The notes below the pieces were generated by a model. That model saw only the letters and a program-made list of their open reading frames with translations, searched no databases and was not told the DNA's origin. A DNA stretch of 64,000 bases from Sphingomonas sp. TDK1 (GTDB lineage Bacteria; Pseudomonadota; Alphaproteobacteria; Sphingomonadales; Sphingomonadaceae). The position numbers were made by a program, and so were the translations under genes. Each line of letters starts with the position of its first letter. Within the stretch, counting starts at the first letter, position 1. This document shows positions 43,672 through 51,627 of the stretch, piece by piece. The DNA is taken from the NCBI RefSeq assembly GCF_001650735.1, contig NZ_LXVY01000034.1, positions 459,611-523,610 of the forward strand. The letters run 5' to 3'.

Positions 43672-43754
43672 TGGGCGTTATCCTATCCTCTTGTGCGCCG
43701 GATCGGGATCCGGCGGCAGGGCTGCACGACGTGCGCAGCCCTGCGACCTTGGTC

Positions 43755-44558
43755 TTACGGGCGGGTCGTGGTGCCGCCGGTCTGGCCAGCGGTCGTGGTC
43801 GCCGGCTTCGCAGCGGCGGCAACGGCCGGCTTCTTGGCAGCAGCGGCAGTCGCCGGCTTCACGCGGCCGTCCGAGGCCAGGTAGCCGAGGACGTCGTTCG
43901 AGAACGCGTTCAGGTTCTCGGCGATCGCCTTGTTACGACGCTGCAGGAAGTTGAAGGCGAGCACGGCCGGCACGGCGACGACGAGGCCGAGTGCGGTCAT
44001 GATAAGCGCTTCACCGACCGGGCCGGCGACGGCGTCGATCGATGCCTGACCGGCCGAACCGATCTTGATGAGCGCGCGGTAGATACCGATAACGGTACCG
44101 AACAGACCGATGAACGGCGCGGTAGCACCGACGGTCGCGAGGAAGGCGAGACCGCCGCCCAGCGCCGAGTTGATCGAACCTTCCGAACGCGCCAGCGAGC
44201 CATGCAGCCAGTCATGCGCTTCGACCGGATCGGTCAGCAGCTTGTACTGCTCCTGGGCTTCGATGCCGTCGTCGACGATCTGGCGATAGGCCGAGTTCTT
44301 TTCGAGCTTCGCAGCGCCCTCGCGGAGGCTGGTCGAGCTCCAGAACGACTGGCGCACGCGCTTCGACTGGTTGATGATCTTCTGCTGCTCGAAGAGCTTG
44401 GTGAAGAGGATGTAGAGCGACACGAAGAGCATGAGCACCAGGATGGTGAACACCGACTGCGAGATCAGGCCGCCTTCCTTGAGCGCCTGGGTCAGGCCGT
44501 AGGGGCTTTCGCCGCCCTTAGCTGCGGCACCACCGGCAGCGAGAATGGTCGTGAGCAT
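43755..44558 (-). CDS. exbB: MotA/TolQ/ExbB-family proton channel
   Basis: The 267-residue protein has three membrane helices (about residues 35-58, 150-172, 190-215) and the family motif LAFLATVGATAPFIGLFGTVIGIYRA. The last 25 residues are an Ala/Lys/Thr-rich tail that is probably unstructured. It forms the pentameric channel around ExbD and energises TonB. It follows tonB by 75 bp in the same operon. Confidence 0.93.
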   Translation of the reverse strand: MLTTILAAGGAAAKGGESPYGLTQALKEGGLISQSVFTILVLMLFVSLYILFTKLFEQQKIINQSKRVRQSFWSSTSLREGAAKLEKNSAYRQIVDDGIEAQEQYKLLTDPVEAHDWLHGSLARSEGSINSALGGGLAFLATVGATAPFIGLFGTVIGIYRALIKIGSAGQASIDAVAGPVGEALIMTALGLVVAVPAVLAFNFLQRRNKAIAENLNAFSNDVLGYLASDGRVKPATAAAAKKPAVAAAAKPATTTAGQTGGTTTRP

Positions 44559-44633
44559 TTTGGGTCTTTCCTCTAAAAGATAGCTTCTTGCGCAAGCCGG
44601 TCCGCCACGCCCGACGGACCGGAAACCGGAGAA

Positions 44634-45308
44634 TTACTTCTGCAACCGCCAGGTGAAGCGGCCCATGTACGGCGCGGAAATCTTGTTTCCTGCCGCATCC
44701 TGAGCCGGATCGAACCGGGCACGACGCTTGAGAAGGTTGCACGCGGTGCTGTCGAGCAGCGAGGAACCGCTGGACGACGTGATCGTGCAATTCGTCACCT
44801 TGCCCGAACCGTCGACGTCGAGACGGAAGGCAACGGTGCCTTCGTCACCGGCACGCGATGCGGCTGCCGGATAGTCGTCGTCGGTAACCCACGAACCCGG
44901 AGGCGTGCGGGGCTTGAGGCCCTTAGCGATCTTCGGCGGTGCGGGCGGCGCCGGGGGAGCCGGCGGCGCGGGAGGCGCAGGCGGCGTAATCGGCGGCGGC
45001 GGGGGGATGATGGGCGTGGTGGGGATCGGCGGCGCAGGCGATACCGTCTGCACGATGGCCGGCGGCACCACGACCTGGGTCGGGGGCGGCGGCACCGGCG
45101 TGTCCGGCGGCGGCGGCGGCGGCGGAATCTCCTCCGGCGGGGGCGGCGGCTCTTCGACCTCGAAGGTCTTCAGCTCTTCCGCCTTCTTCTTGATATATTG
45201 GTATGCCAGACCTGTGACGAAGGCATAACCCATGCCAGCCACGATGATAGCGACGATCACGATCGCTACCACACGACTGCCACTTACATTCCGGTCAGCG
45301 TAAGCCAT
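44634..45308 (-). CDS. tonB: TonB energy-transducer protein
   Basis: The 224-residue protein has a single N-terminal membrane helix (about residues 13-36), a long proline-rich spacer (EEPPPPPEEIPPPPPPPDTP onward, to about residue 125) that spans the periplasm, and a C-terminal TonB domain ending RGRFTWRL-like (YMGRFTWRL). TonB contacts outer-membrane receptors to drive uptake of iron chelates, vitamins and, in sphingomonads, many sugars and peptides. It is the first gene of a four-gene operon on the minus strand; the 227-bp gap upstream is shared with a divergent gene and probably holds its promoter. Confidence 0.94.
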   Translation of the reverse strand: MAYADRNVSGSRVVAIVIVAIIVAGMGYAFVTGLAYQYIKKKAEELKTFEVEEPPPPPEEIPPPPPPPDTPVPPPPTQVVVPPAIVQTVSPAPPIPTTPIIPPPPPITPPAPPAPPAPPAPPAPPKIAKGLKPRTPPGSWVTDDDYPAAASRAGDEGTVAFRLDVDGSGKVTNCTITSSSGSSLLDSTACNLLKRRARFDPAQDAAGNKISAPYMGRFTWRLQK

Positions 45309-45535
45309 TCGGCAACGTCACTCCCTCTAATCCTGCTTGCGACCCTGGCCGGCTGGCAGCCGCGCACAAGTCCGCTCGCCTCGGGTCACACTGCGCCCCT
45401 GATGGCGAGAGCACCGAGTCTGTATCGTGGGCCTTCCGACGACGCAAACTCTTTGTCGGACGAATTGGTCGTACAATGCGCCCATGGCAGAATTATTTCT
45501 GTATAAGATCGGCACAATCCGGTACCGGCACCGGC

Positions 45536-46369
45536 ATGAAACATGCCCTACCCCTGCTGTTTTGTTGCGCTGCGGCATTTCCTGCGCTTGCGCAACCTGC
45601 TCCGCAAACCGCGCAAATCCGCCAAGAAGCGCAAAGTGGCTTACCCAGTTATGCCACTGTTGCTACCGCTATTGTCGGGGCGCCGCTGGTCATTGACGCG
45701 CGCATCAGCGACATGATCCGGATCAAGGAAAATGCGGCACCCGGTCTCGCATCGGGACGCGCCCGCCTCTACGTCACGGCCGATGTGCTGGCGCTGATTC
45801 GCGGCGGGAGCGCCCTGCCGACGCAGATTTCCTACCTCGCCGACGTGCCGCTCGATTCTCGTGGCAAGCTACCCAAATTGAAGAAGCAGCGCGTGCTGCT
45901 GTTTGCCCGCCCTACCGGCAAGACGAATGAAGTGCAGCTGACCGGGATCGACAGCCAATATATGTGGACGCCGGAACTGGACGCGCTGACCCGCGGCATC
46001 ACGCGCGAATTGCTGGCGAGCGATGCGCCCCCCGCCGTCACCGGCATCGGCAACGCCTTCCATGTACCGGGCGCACTGCCTGGCGAAGGCGAGACTCAGG
46101 TCTTTGTGAAGACCGCCAACGGCGCGCCGATCTCACTGCAGATTCTCCGCCGCCCGGGTGAAAAGCCGCGTTGGGGCGTCTCGCTGGGCGACATTGTCGA
46201 TCCCAATGCCGGTGCCCCGAAGCGCAACACGCTGGCCTGGTATCGCCTCGCCTGCGGGCTTCCCAAAGCGCTACCGAACGAAGCGGTTAGTGCCGAGACG
46301 CCGGACAATGCGGAAGCCGCCCGGCAGGATTACCAGGTCGTCCTGCGCGAACTCGGGCCCTGCGCCTGA
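45536..46369 (+). CDS. Secreted protein of unknown function
   Basis: The 277-residue protein has a signal peptide (MKHALPLLFCCAAAFPALAQ) and a body without recognised domains. It contains several beta-rich segments such as RVLLFARPTGKTNEVQLTG and two Cys near the C-terminus (ACGLPK and LGPCA) that may form a disulfide. It is divergent from tonB, but no functional link is shown. An ATG 60 bp upstream would place hydrophilic residues before the signal, so the inner ATG is used. Confidence 0.72.
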   Translation: MKHALPLLFCCAAAFPALAQPAPQTAQIRQEAQSGLPSYATVATAIVGAPLVIDARISDMIRIKENAAPGLASGRARLYVTADVLALIRGGSALPTQISYLADVPLDSRGKLPKLKKQRVLLFARPTGKTNEVQLTGIDSQYMWTPELDALTRGITRELLASDAPPAVTGIGNAFHVPGALPGEGETQVFVKTANGAPISLQILRRPGEKPRWGVSLGDIVDPNAGAPKRNTLAWYRLACGLPKALPNEAVSAETPDNAEAARQDYQVVLRELGPCA

Positions 46370-46390
46370 CGCCTTGGCCGCTGCCGGCGC

Positions 46391-46762
46391 TCAGCGCCGG
46401 TGGCGGACAAGCGTGATTCCGATCGACTCGCCCGCCTCGGCGATCGCCAGCTTCACGATCCGCACCTCCACCCGGCGCACGCGCGAGTCGGAGACGAATA
46501 GTGTCTCGCAGATATGGTCGGCCACGGCCTCGATCAGCGTGAAATGTACGTCCTTGGGCAGTGCGTCCGTTGCGGCATGCTTCAGGTCGATATAGCTTTT
46601 GGAGGCATTGAGCGGCGTTTCCGGCAGGAAACGCTCCGGCAGGTCGAGGTCGGCGATGACGGAGATGCGCAGCGGCTGCGGCAGATGCGTCTCTTCGGAA
46701 TAAACTCCGGTGAGCACTTCCACCTCGAGGTCCATGACCTGAAGCTGCAATGAGTCGGGCAA
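46391..46762 (-). CDS. folB: Dihydroneopterin aldolase
   Basis: FolB cleaves 7,8-dihydroneopterin to 6-hydroxymethyl-dihydropterin in folate synthesis. The protein of about 123 residues shows the tunnelling-fold start LEVEVLTGVYSEE, the Tyr/Lys residues of DLKHAATDAL, and LIEAVADHICETLF. No ATG fits before the first beta-strand; TTG at 46762 has GAAAGG about eight bases upstream and is used. Other possible starts are TTG at 46750 and ATG at 46735. Confidence 0.85.
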   Translation of the reverse strand: MPDSLQLQVMDLEVEVLTGVYSEETHLPQPLRISVIADLDLPERFLPETPLNASKSYIDLKHAATDALPKDVHFTLIEAVADHICETLFVSDSRVRRVEVRIVKLAIAEAGESIGITLVRHRR

Positions 46763-46943
46763 TCCAATAGCCTTTCGTGGGCGAAACAGGCGGGCGCCAT
46801 AGCAGATCGCCGCGCAGGGGAAAGCCCGGCCTCCCCCGTGCAAATTCTGCACGTCCCCTGGTAAAATCCGCGCTTGCGCTATGCGTCGGGAACGCTAAGG
46901 CGCCCGCCTTTCGGGATGCGCCCGAGGCGGAGAAGGATTAGGC

Positions 46944-47465
46944 GTGGTACAGATAGTTGCGCTCGATGCGGTCGATCCGCACGCCGTCGAGGCGTTGCTC
47001 GACCGTGCCTTCGGGCCCGAGCGGCATCTGCGTACCGCCTATCGCGTGCGGCAGGGAACCCAGCCGATTCGCCCCTTCAGTTTTGCCGCATTACGCGAAG
47101 ATGGCAAGCTGGCCGGCACCATCCAGAGCTGGCCGGTGGCGCTGGCGAGCGATTCCGGGCCGATGGTGCCGCTGGTGATGGTAGGGCCCGTCGCCGTCGA
47201 GCCGTCGCTGCAGCATGGCGGCATCGGTCGGCGGTTGGTGCAGGAGACGCTGGAAGCGGCGGACGTCAGCGCGCTCCCCGGTGCCGAAGCACTGATGCTG
47301 ATCGGCGACCCGGAATATTATGGCCGCTTTTTCGGCTTCGACGCCAGCCGCACCGGCCGCTGGCGCCTTCCAGGCCCTTTTGAACCGCGGCGTCTGCTGG
47401 CCCGCGGCGCGGCCGTGCCCAACTGCTCGGGCATGCTCGTCCCCCGGCTTCGCAAGGTCGCCTGA
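46944..47465 (+). CDS. GNAT-family N-acetyltransferase (YhbS-like)
   Basis: The 173-residue protein is a single GNAT domain with the acetyl-CoA-binding motif as HGGIGRRLVQETLE near residue 95 and the YhbS-like ending with GDPEYYGRFFGFDA. It starts with GTG, preceded by an AAGGA ribosome site. The substrate cannot be predicted. Confidence 0.87.
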   Translation: MVQIVALDAVDPHAVEALLDRAFGPERHLRTAYRVRQGTQPIRPFSFAALREDGKLAGTIQSWPVALASDSGPMVPLVMVGPVAVEPSLQHGGIGRRLVQETLEAADVSALPGAEALMLIGDPEYYGRFFGFDASRTGRWRLPGPFEPRRLLARGAAVPNCSGMLVPRLRKVA

Positions 47466-47511
47466 TCCCACTGGGGTTCGACAAAGCCACAGACCACGCT
47501 AAGGGAGTGGC

Positions 47512-48078
47512 ATGCCCAACACGCCGCCCCCCGATTTCGCCAGCCTCTCGCTCGCAGAGATCGCCCGGCTCGCCGAGGAACACCGCCTGCCGCCGGTCGA
47601 GAGCTGGAACCCGTCGCACTGCGGGGACAGCGACATGCGGATCGCCCGCGACGGCACCTGGTTCCACCAGGGAAGCCCGATCAGCCGGCCGGCGATGGTT
47701 CGGCTCTTCTCTACCATCCTGCGGCGCGAACCGGATGGCCGGTACGTGCTGGTGACGCCGGTGGAGAAGCTCGACATCGCCGTCGAGGATGCACCCTTTG
47801 TCGCCGTTGAACTGAAGGTCGAAGGCGAAGGCGAATCCATGCGACTCGCCTTTCGCCTGAATACCGGCGATTCGGTCCTGGCCGGGCGCGAGCATCCGCT
47901 GCGGATCGAGGCGCGCGAAGACGGCCCTCACCCTTATCTCATGGTACGAAAGGGCCTGGAGGCGCTGGTCGCCCGCACCGTCTATTACGAACTCGCGCAG
48001 CTGGCGCTCACGCAGGAAGGGACGCCCCCCGGCGTGTGGAGCCAGGGCACGTTCTTCCCGCTAGAGCCTGGCGAATGA
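47512..48078 (+). CDS. DUF1285 family protein
   Basis: The 188-residue protein matches DUF1285, with the characteristic DMRIARDGTWFHQGSPI near residue 42 and RREPDGRYVLVTPVEKLDI near 71. Function is unknown; in related genomes it sits beside a NUDIX and the CCA-adding enzyme, exactly as here. It overlaps the NUDIX gene by 4 bp (ATGA). Confidence 0.9.
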   Translation: MPNTPPPDFASLSLAEIARLAEEHRLPPVESWNPSHCGDSDMRIARDGTWFHQGSPISRPAMVRLFSTILRREPDGRYVLVTPVEKLDIAVEDAPFVAVELKVEGEGESMRLAFRLNTGDSVLAGREHPLRIEAREDGPHPYLMVRKGLEALVARTVYYELAQLALTQEGTPPGVWSQGTFFPLEPGE

Positions 48079-48671
48079 GGCTGTACGATCGGCTGCGACA
48101 CGCGTTGGAGGATCGGCCTGCCCAGGCCACCACGCTGCTGCCCGGCGATCACGCATATTACGATCCCGCGCAGGTGCCGAGCGCCGCAGCCGTCCTGCTT
48201 GCCGTCACCGATCGTGATGTGCCGGGGGTGCTGCTCACCCGCCGCAACGCGAATCTCCGCCGCCATGCCGGTCAGATCGCCTTCCCCGGCGGCCGCATCG
48301 ATCCCGGCGACAAGGATCCCGTCGATGCGGCACTGCGCGAAGCGGAAGAAGAAATCGCCCTGCCCCGCCGACTGGTCGAGGTGGTTGGAACCGTTGAGCA
48401 ATATCGCACCGTTACCGGCTATCAGGTAACGCCCGTGATCGGCGTCGTTCCGCCTGACATTGCGCTGGTTCCCTCGGAAGCAGAGGTTGCAGAGGTATTT
48501 GAAGCTCCGCTGGCCTTCCTGCTCGACAAGGCAAATCATCAGAAAAAACACGCGCTCTATCAGGGCCATGAGCGCCATTATTACGAGATCATGTGGAAAG
48601 AGTATCGGATTTGGGGCGCCACTGCGGCGATGCTGGTAAACCTGTCGCGGCGGATAGCATGGCCCCGCTGA
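48075..48671 (+). CDS. CoA pyrophosphatase-type NUDIX hydrolase
   Basis: The 198-residue NUDIX hydrolase has the signature LRRHAGQIAFPGGRID characteristic of coenzyme-A pyrophosphatases (NUDT7/YeaB-like) and a NUDIX box ALREAEEEIAL. It would hydrolyse CoA or acyl-CoA to 3',5'-ADP and phosphopantetheine. Its start overlaps the DUF1285 stop, and its 3' end overlaps the CCA-enzyme gene by 13 bp, so DUF1285-NUDIX-cca form one operon. Confidence 0.9.
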   Translation: MRLYDRLRHALEDRPAQATTLLPGDHAYYDPAQVPSAAAVLLAVTDRDVPGVLLTRRNANLRRHAGQIAFPGGRIDPGDKDPVDAALREAEEEIALPRRLVEVVGTVEQYRTVTGYQVTPVIGVVPPDIALVPSEAEVAEVFEAPLAFLLDKANHQKKHALYQGHERHYYEIMWKEYRIWGATAAMLVNLSRRIAWPR

Positions 48672-49858
48672 CGCTTCCGGAGACTGACTGGCGGAGCCGC
48701 CCCAGCCTGGACACGCTCACCGACGTGCTGGGCGCGGCGGAAGGCCTGTGCCGTTTCGTTGGTGGTGCGGTACGGGATGCGCTTCTCGGCATTCCGGTCG
48801 CGGATCTTGATCTGGCCACGGCGCTCCCGCCGGAGGACGTTCTGGCGCGCCTGCGCGCCGCGGGCATCCGCGCAGTGCCGACCGGGTTGGAGCATGGCAC
48901 GATCACCGCCGTTCTGGAAAGCGGCCCGGTCGAGGTGACGACGCTGCGTCGCGATGTGAGCACCGACGGGCGACACGCGACGGTGGCCTTCACCGACGAT
49001 TGGCGCGAAGATGCCGCTCGGCGCGATTTCACGATCAACGCCCTCTATGCCGATCCGAAGAGCGGCGAGCTGACCGATTATTTCGGCGGCATCGAAGACC
49101 TTGCCGCGCGACGGGTGCGCTTCATCGGCGACCCGTTGCGCCGCATCGCCGAGGACCACCTCCGCATCCTCCGCTTCTTCCGCTTTCTGGCGCGGTTCGG
49201 CGACACGCCTGATCGTGAAGGGCTGGACGCCTGCACCGCCCGCGCGCGGGACCTTATGGCGCTTAGCCGCGAGCGCATCCGCGACGAACTGCTCAAGCTG
49301 CTCGTCGCGAAGGATGCGGTACGGGTTACGAACCTGATGCTCGAGCGCGGCATCCTGGCGCCGGTCGTCCCGGAAATCACCACCGCCAATCGGCTGGACG
49401 CCGTCGCAGCCCGGGAAAAGCGGTTGGGCGTCGAACCCGACGCGATCCGGCGCCTCGCCGCGCTGCTGCCGCGCGATCCCGCCGTGGGCGACCTGATCGG
49501 CGCCCGCCTCAAGCTGTCCAACGCGCAGCGCAAGCGGCTCGTCTCGGCGCTGACCGACGGCGGCACGGACGACGCCCGGGCGCTAGCCTATCGGATTGGT
49601 CGGGAAGGCGCAGAGGATAGGTTGTTGCTTGCGGCCGACGACGTCGCGCTAGAGCGGAGCTGGCAACGGCTCGCCGGATGGGAAATTCCCCGCCTTCCGC
49701 TTACCGGCGGTGCGCTGGTCGAACGCGGCCTCGCGAAGGGGCCGGACGTCGCCCGTGCGCTGCGTGCGGTGGAAGACCAGTGGATTGCGGAAGGTTTTCC
49801 CGAGCCGGCCCGGGTCGAGACAATCGCCGATACCGTAGTGGCCCAGCTCAGGCCTTGA
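48659..49858 (+). CDS. cca: CCA tRNA nucleotidyltransferase
   Basis: The enzyme adds or repairs the 3' CCA of tRNAs. The 399-residue class II protein has RFVGGAVRDALLGIPVADLDLAT, the conserved RRDFTINALY, and the nucleotide-selecting region GDPLRRIAEDHLRILRFFRF. The ATG overlapping the NUDIX gene gives the family's normal length; a longer frame extends into that gene. It converges with the GGDEF-EAL gene, with an 11-bp overlap of the 3' ends. Confidence 0.93.
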   Translation: MAPLTLPETDWRSRPSLDTLTDVLGAAEGLCRFVGGAVRDALLGIPVADLDLATALPPEDVLARLRAAGIRAVPTGLEHGTITAVLESGPVEVTTLRRDVSTDGRHATVAFTDDWREDAARRDFTINALYADPKSGELTDYFGGIEDLAARRVRFIGDPLRRIAEDHLRILRFFRFLARFGDTPDREGLDACTARARDLMALSRERIRDELLKLLVAKDAVRVTNLMLERGILAPVVPEITTANRLDAVAAREKRLGVEPDAIRRLAALLPRDPAVGDLIGARLKLSNAQRKRLVSALTDGGTDDARALAYRIGREGAEDRLLLAADDVALERSWQRLAGWEIPRLPLTGGALVERGLAKGPDVARALRAVEDQWIAEGFPEPARVETIADTVVAQLRP

Positions 49859-51557
49859 AGGCCTCGATCAGCGCGAAGGCCGCATCGCCCGGTACGGGCC
49901 GGGAATAGTGATAACCCTGGCCGTAGGTGCAGCCTAGCGCGCCCAGCGTCTGGGCCAGTTCCGGCGTCTCAATACCTTCGGCGGTCGTCTGCATGCCCAG
50001 GGCATACGCAAGGCTGAGGATCGCACGGATGATCGCCACCTTGTCACGGTCGGCAAGCATGCCGGTGACGAAGCTGCGGTCGATCTTGAGCACGTCGATC
50101 GGCAGCTTCTGCAGATAAGCAAGGTTGGAATAGCCGGTGCCGAAATCGTCCATGGCGAGCGTGGTGCCGAGATCCTTCAGCGCCGTCATCGTCTGCGCGA
50201 TGCGATCGGGATCGCTGACGATCGCGCTTTCGGTCAGCTCCAGCGTGAAGCGCGAGCCGGGCATGTTGTGGCGATCAAGCGCCGTTTTGACCATCGCGCC
50301 GATCTGATCGCGCTGCAACTGAATTGCCGACAGATTGACCGCGATCTTCACACCGCAATCCCCGCCGGCCCGCGCATCCCATTGGGCCAATGTGCGCGCT
50401 GCCTCTTCCATCGCCCAGCGACCGAGCGGCACGATCAGACCCGATTCCTCCGCGACCGGGATGAAGGCATTGGGCGATATCAGCACACCGTCATCATTGG
50501 TCCAGCGCGCCAGCGCCTCGAACGAGGTGATGCGGCCGGTGCCCAGGTCGCAGATCGGCTGGAAATTGAGTGTCATGCAGCCATTTTCGATGGCGCGGCG
50601 CAGTTCCGTTTCGATCGCGAACTGCTCGCGCGCCAGATCGAAGGCGCGGGTGTGATAGAATTCAGTGTGGCCGCTCTTCTTCGCGCGCCTTACGGCGAGC
50701 TGGGCGTTGCGCACCAGATCCTCCGCGTCGCCATCGATATCGCTGCCCAGCGCGATGCCGATCGAACAGTCGATGCGGATCTCGAAGTTGGAGAGGCGAA
50801 ACGGGTTGGTGAAAGCGGCATGGACGCGCTTCGTCACCTGCACCGCGTCCTCGGCGCCTTCGTCGAGCGCCATCACGACGCCGAATTCGTCACCGCCGAT
50901 CCGCGCCAGCACGTCCCGTCCGCGCAACGCGCCCTTGATCCTGCGCGCGACCGAAATCAGCAGTTCGTCGCCGGCCAGCGCGCCCATGCACGCATTCACC
51001 CGGCTGAACCGATCGAGGTTGATGACCAGTACGGCGTAGCGCGCCGCATCCCCCTCCCCGATCCGGCTTTCCAGCTCATCGGAAAAACCCGCGCGATTCG
51101 GCAGGCCGGTCAGGCTGTCGGTCGCCATTTCGCGGCGCAGGCTCTGCTCGGTGCGAAGCTCCGACGTCTGGTCGACAAGCGTGATCAGGCATCGCGGCTC
51201 CGTCCCGCTGCGGCGCGCGAGCACGACCCGGAAGTGCCGGCTGTCGACTTCGCCGCCAAATCGCCACGCAATTTCTTCGTGCTGCTTCTCGGAAGCGAAA
51301 AATTGGCCGATCCGGGCACCAAGCAACTGGATCACCGGTGAATCTTGCGCAGTGCACCCCAGACCTGCGACCCTGAACTGCCCGTTGACCGCGGCAAAAC
51401 AATACCGCCCGTCCTGGATTTCCAGCACGGCTGCAGGGATCGGCATCAATTCCAGCAGACCATCCGTTCCCGGCGGCAGTGCAGACGACGCGTCAGCCGG
51501 CCGTGGAACGGGGTCCACGGTACGCATACTCAGAGCCCGGACCCTTCGAAACGCCAT
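49848..51557 (-). CDS. GGDEF-EAL protein with PAS-like N-terminus (c-di-GMP turnover)
   Basis: The 569-residue protein has a PAS-like domain (about residues 30-130), a GGDEF domain with intact RIGGDEFG, and an EAL domain with the EALARW motif, NLSAIQ, DDFGTGYSN, KIDRSF, AEGIET and QGYHYSRP. All catalytic motifs are intact, so both synthesis and hydrolysis of c-di-GMP are possible. There is no membrane segment, so it should be cytoplasmic. An internal ATG at 51527 is an alternative start. Confidence 0.93.
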   Translation of the reverse strand: MAFRRVRALSMRTVDPVPRPADASSALPPGTDGLLELMPIPAAVLEIQDGRYCFAAVNGQFRVAGLGCTAQDSPVIQLLGARIGQFFASEKQHEEIAWRFGGEVDSRHFRVVLARRSGTEPRCLITLVDQTSELRTEQSLRREMATDSLTGLPNRAGFSDELESRIGEGDAARYAVLVINLDRFSRVNACMGALAGDELLISVARRIKGALRGRDVLARIGGDEFGVVMALDEGAEDAVQVTKRVHAAFTNPFRLSNFEIRIDCSIGIALGSDIDGDAEDLVRNAQLAVRRAKKSGHTEFYHTRAFDLAREQFAIETELRRAIENGCMTLNFQPICDLGTGRITSFEALARWTNDDGVLISPNAFIPVAEESGLIVPLGRWAMEEAARTLAQWDARAGGDCGVKIAVNLSAIQLQRDQIGAMVKTALDRHNMPGSRFTLELTESAIVSDPDRIAQTMTALKDLGTTLAMDDFGTGYSNLAYLQKLPIDVLKIDRSFVTGMLADRDKVAIIRAILSLAYALGMQTTAEGIETPELAQTLGALGCTYGQGYHYSRPVPGDAAFALIEAFKA

Positions 51558-51627
51558 CCATTCCGATGTAGCGGCAAACTAGTTAAGGCGACCTGAAAAG
51601 CATCGGCAGATACTTTGAATTGCGCGT

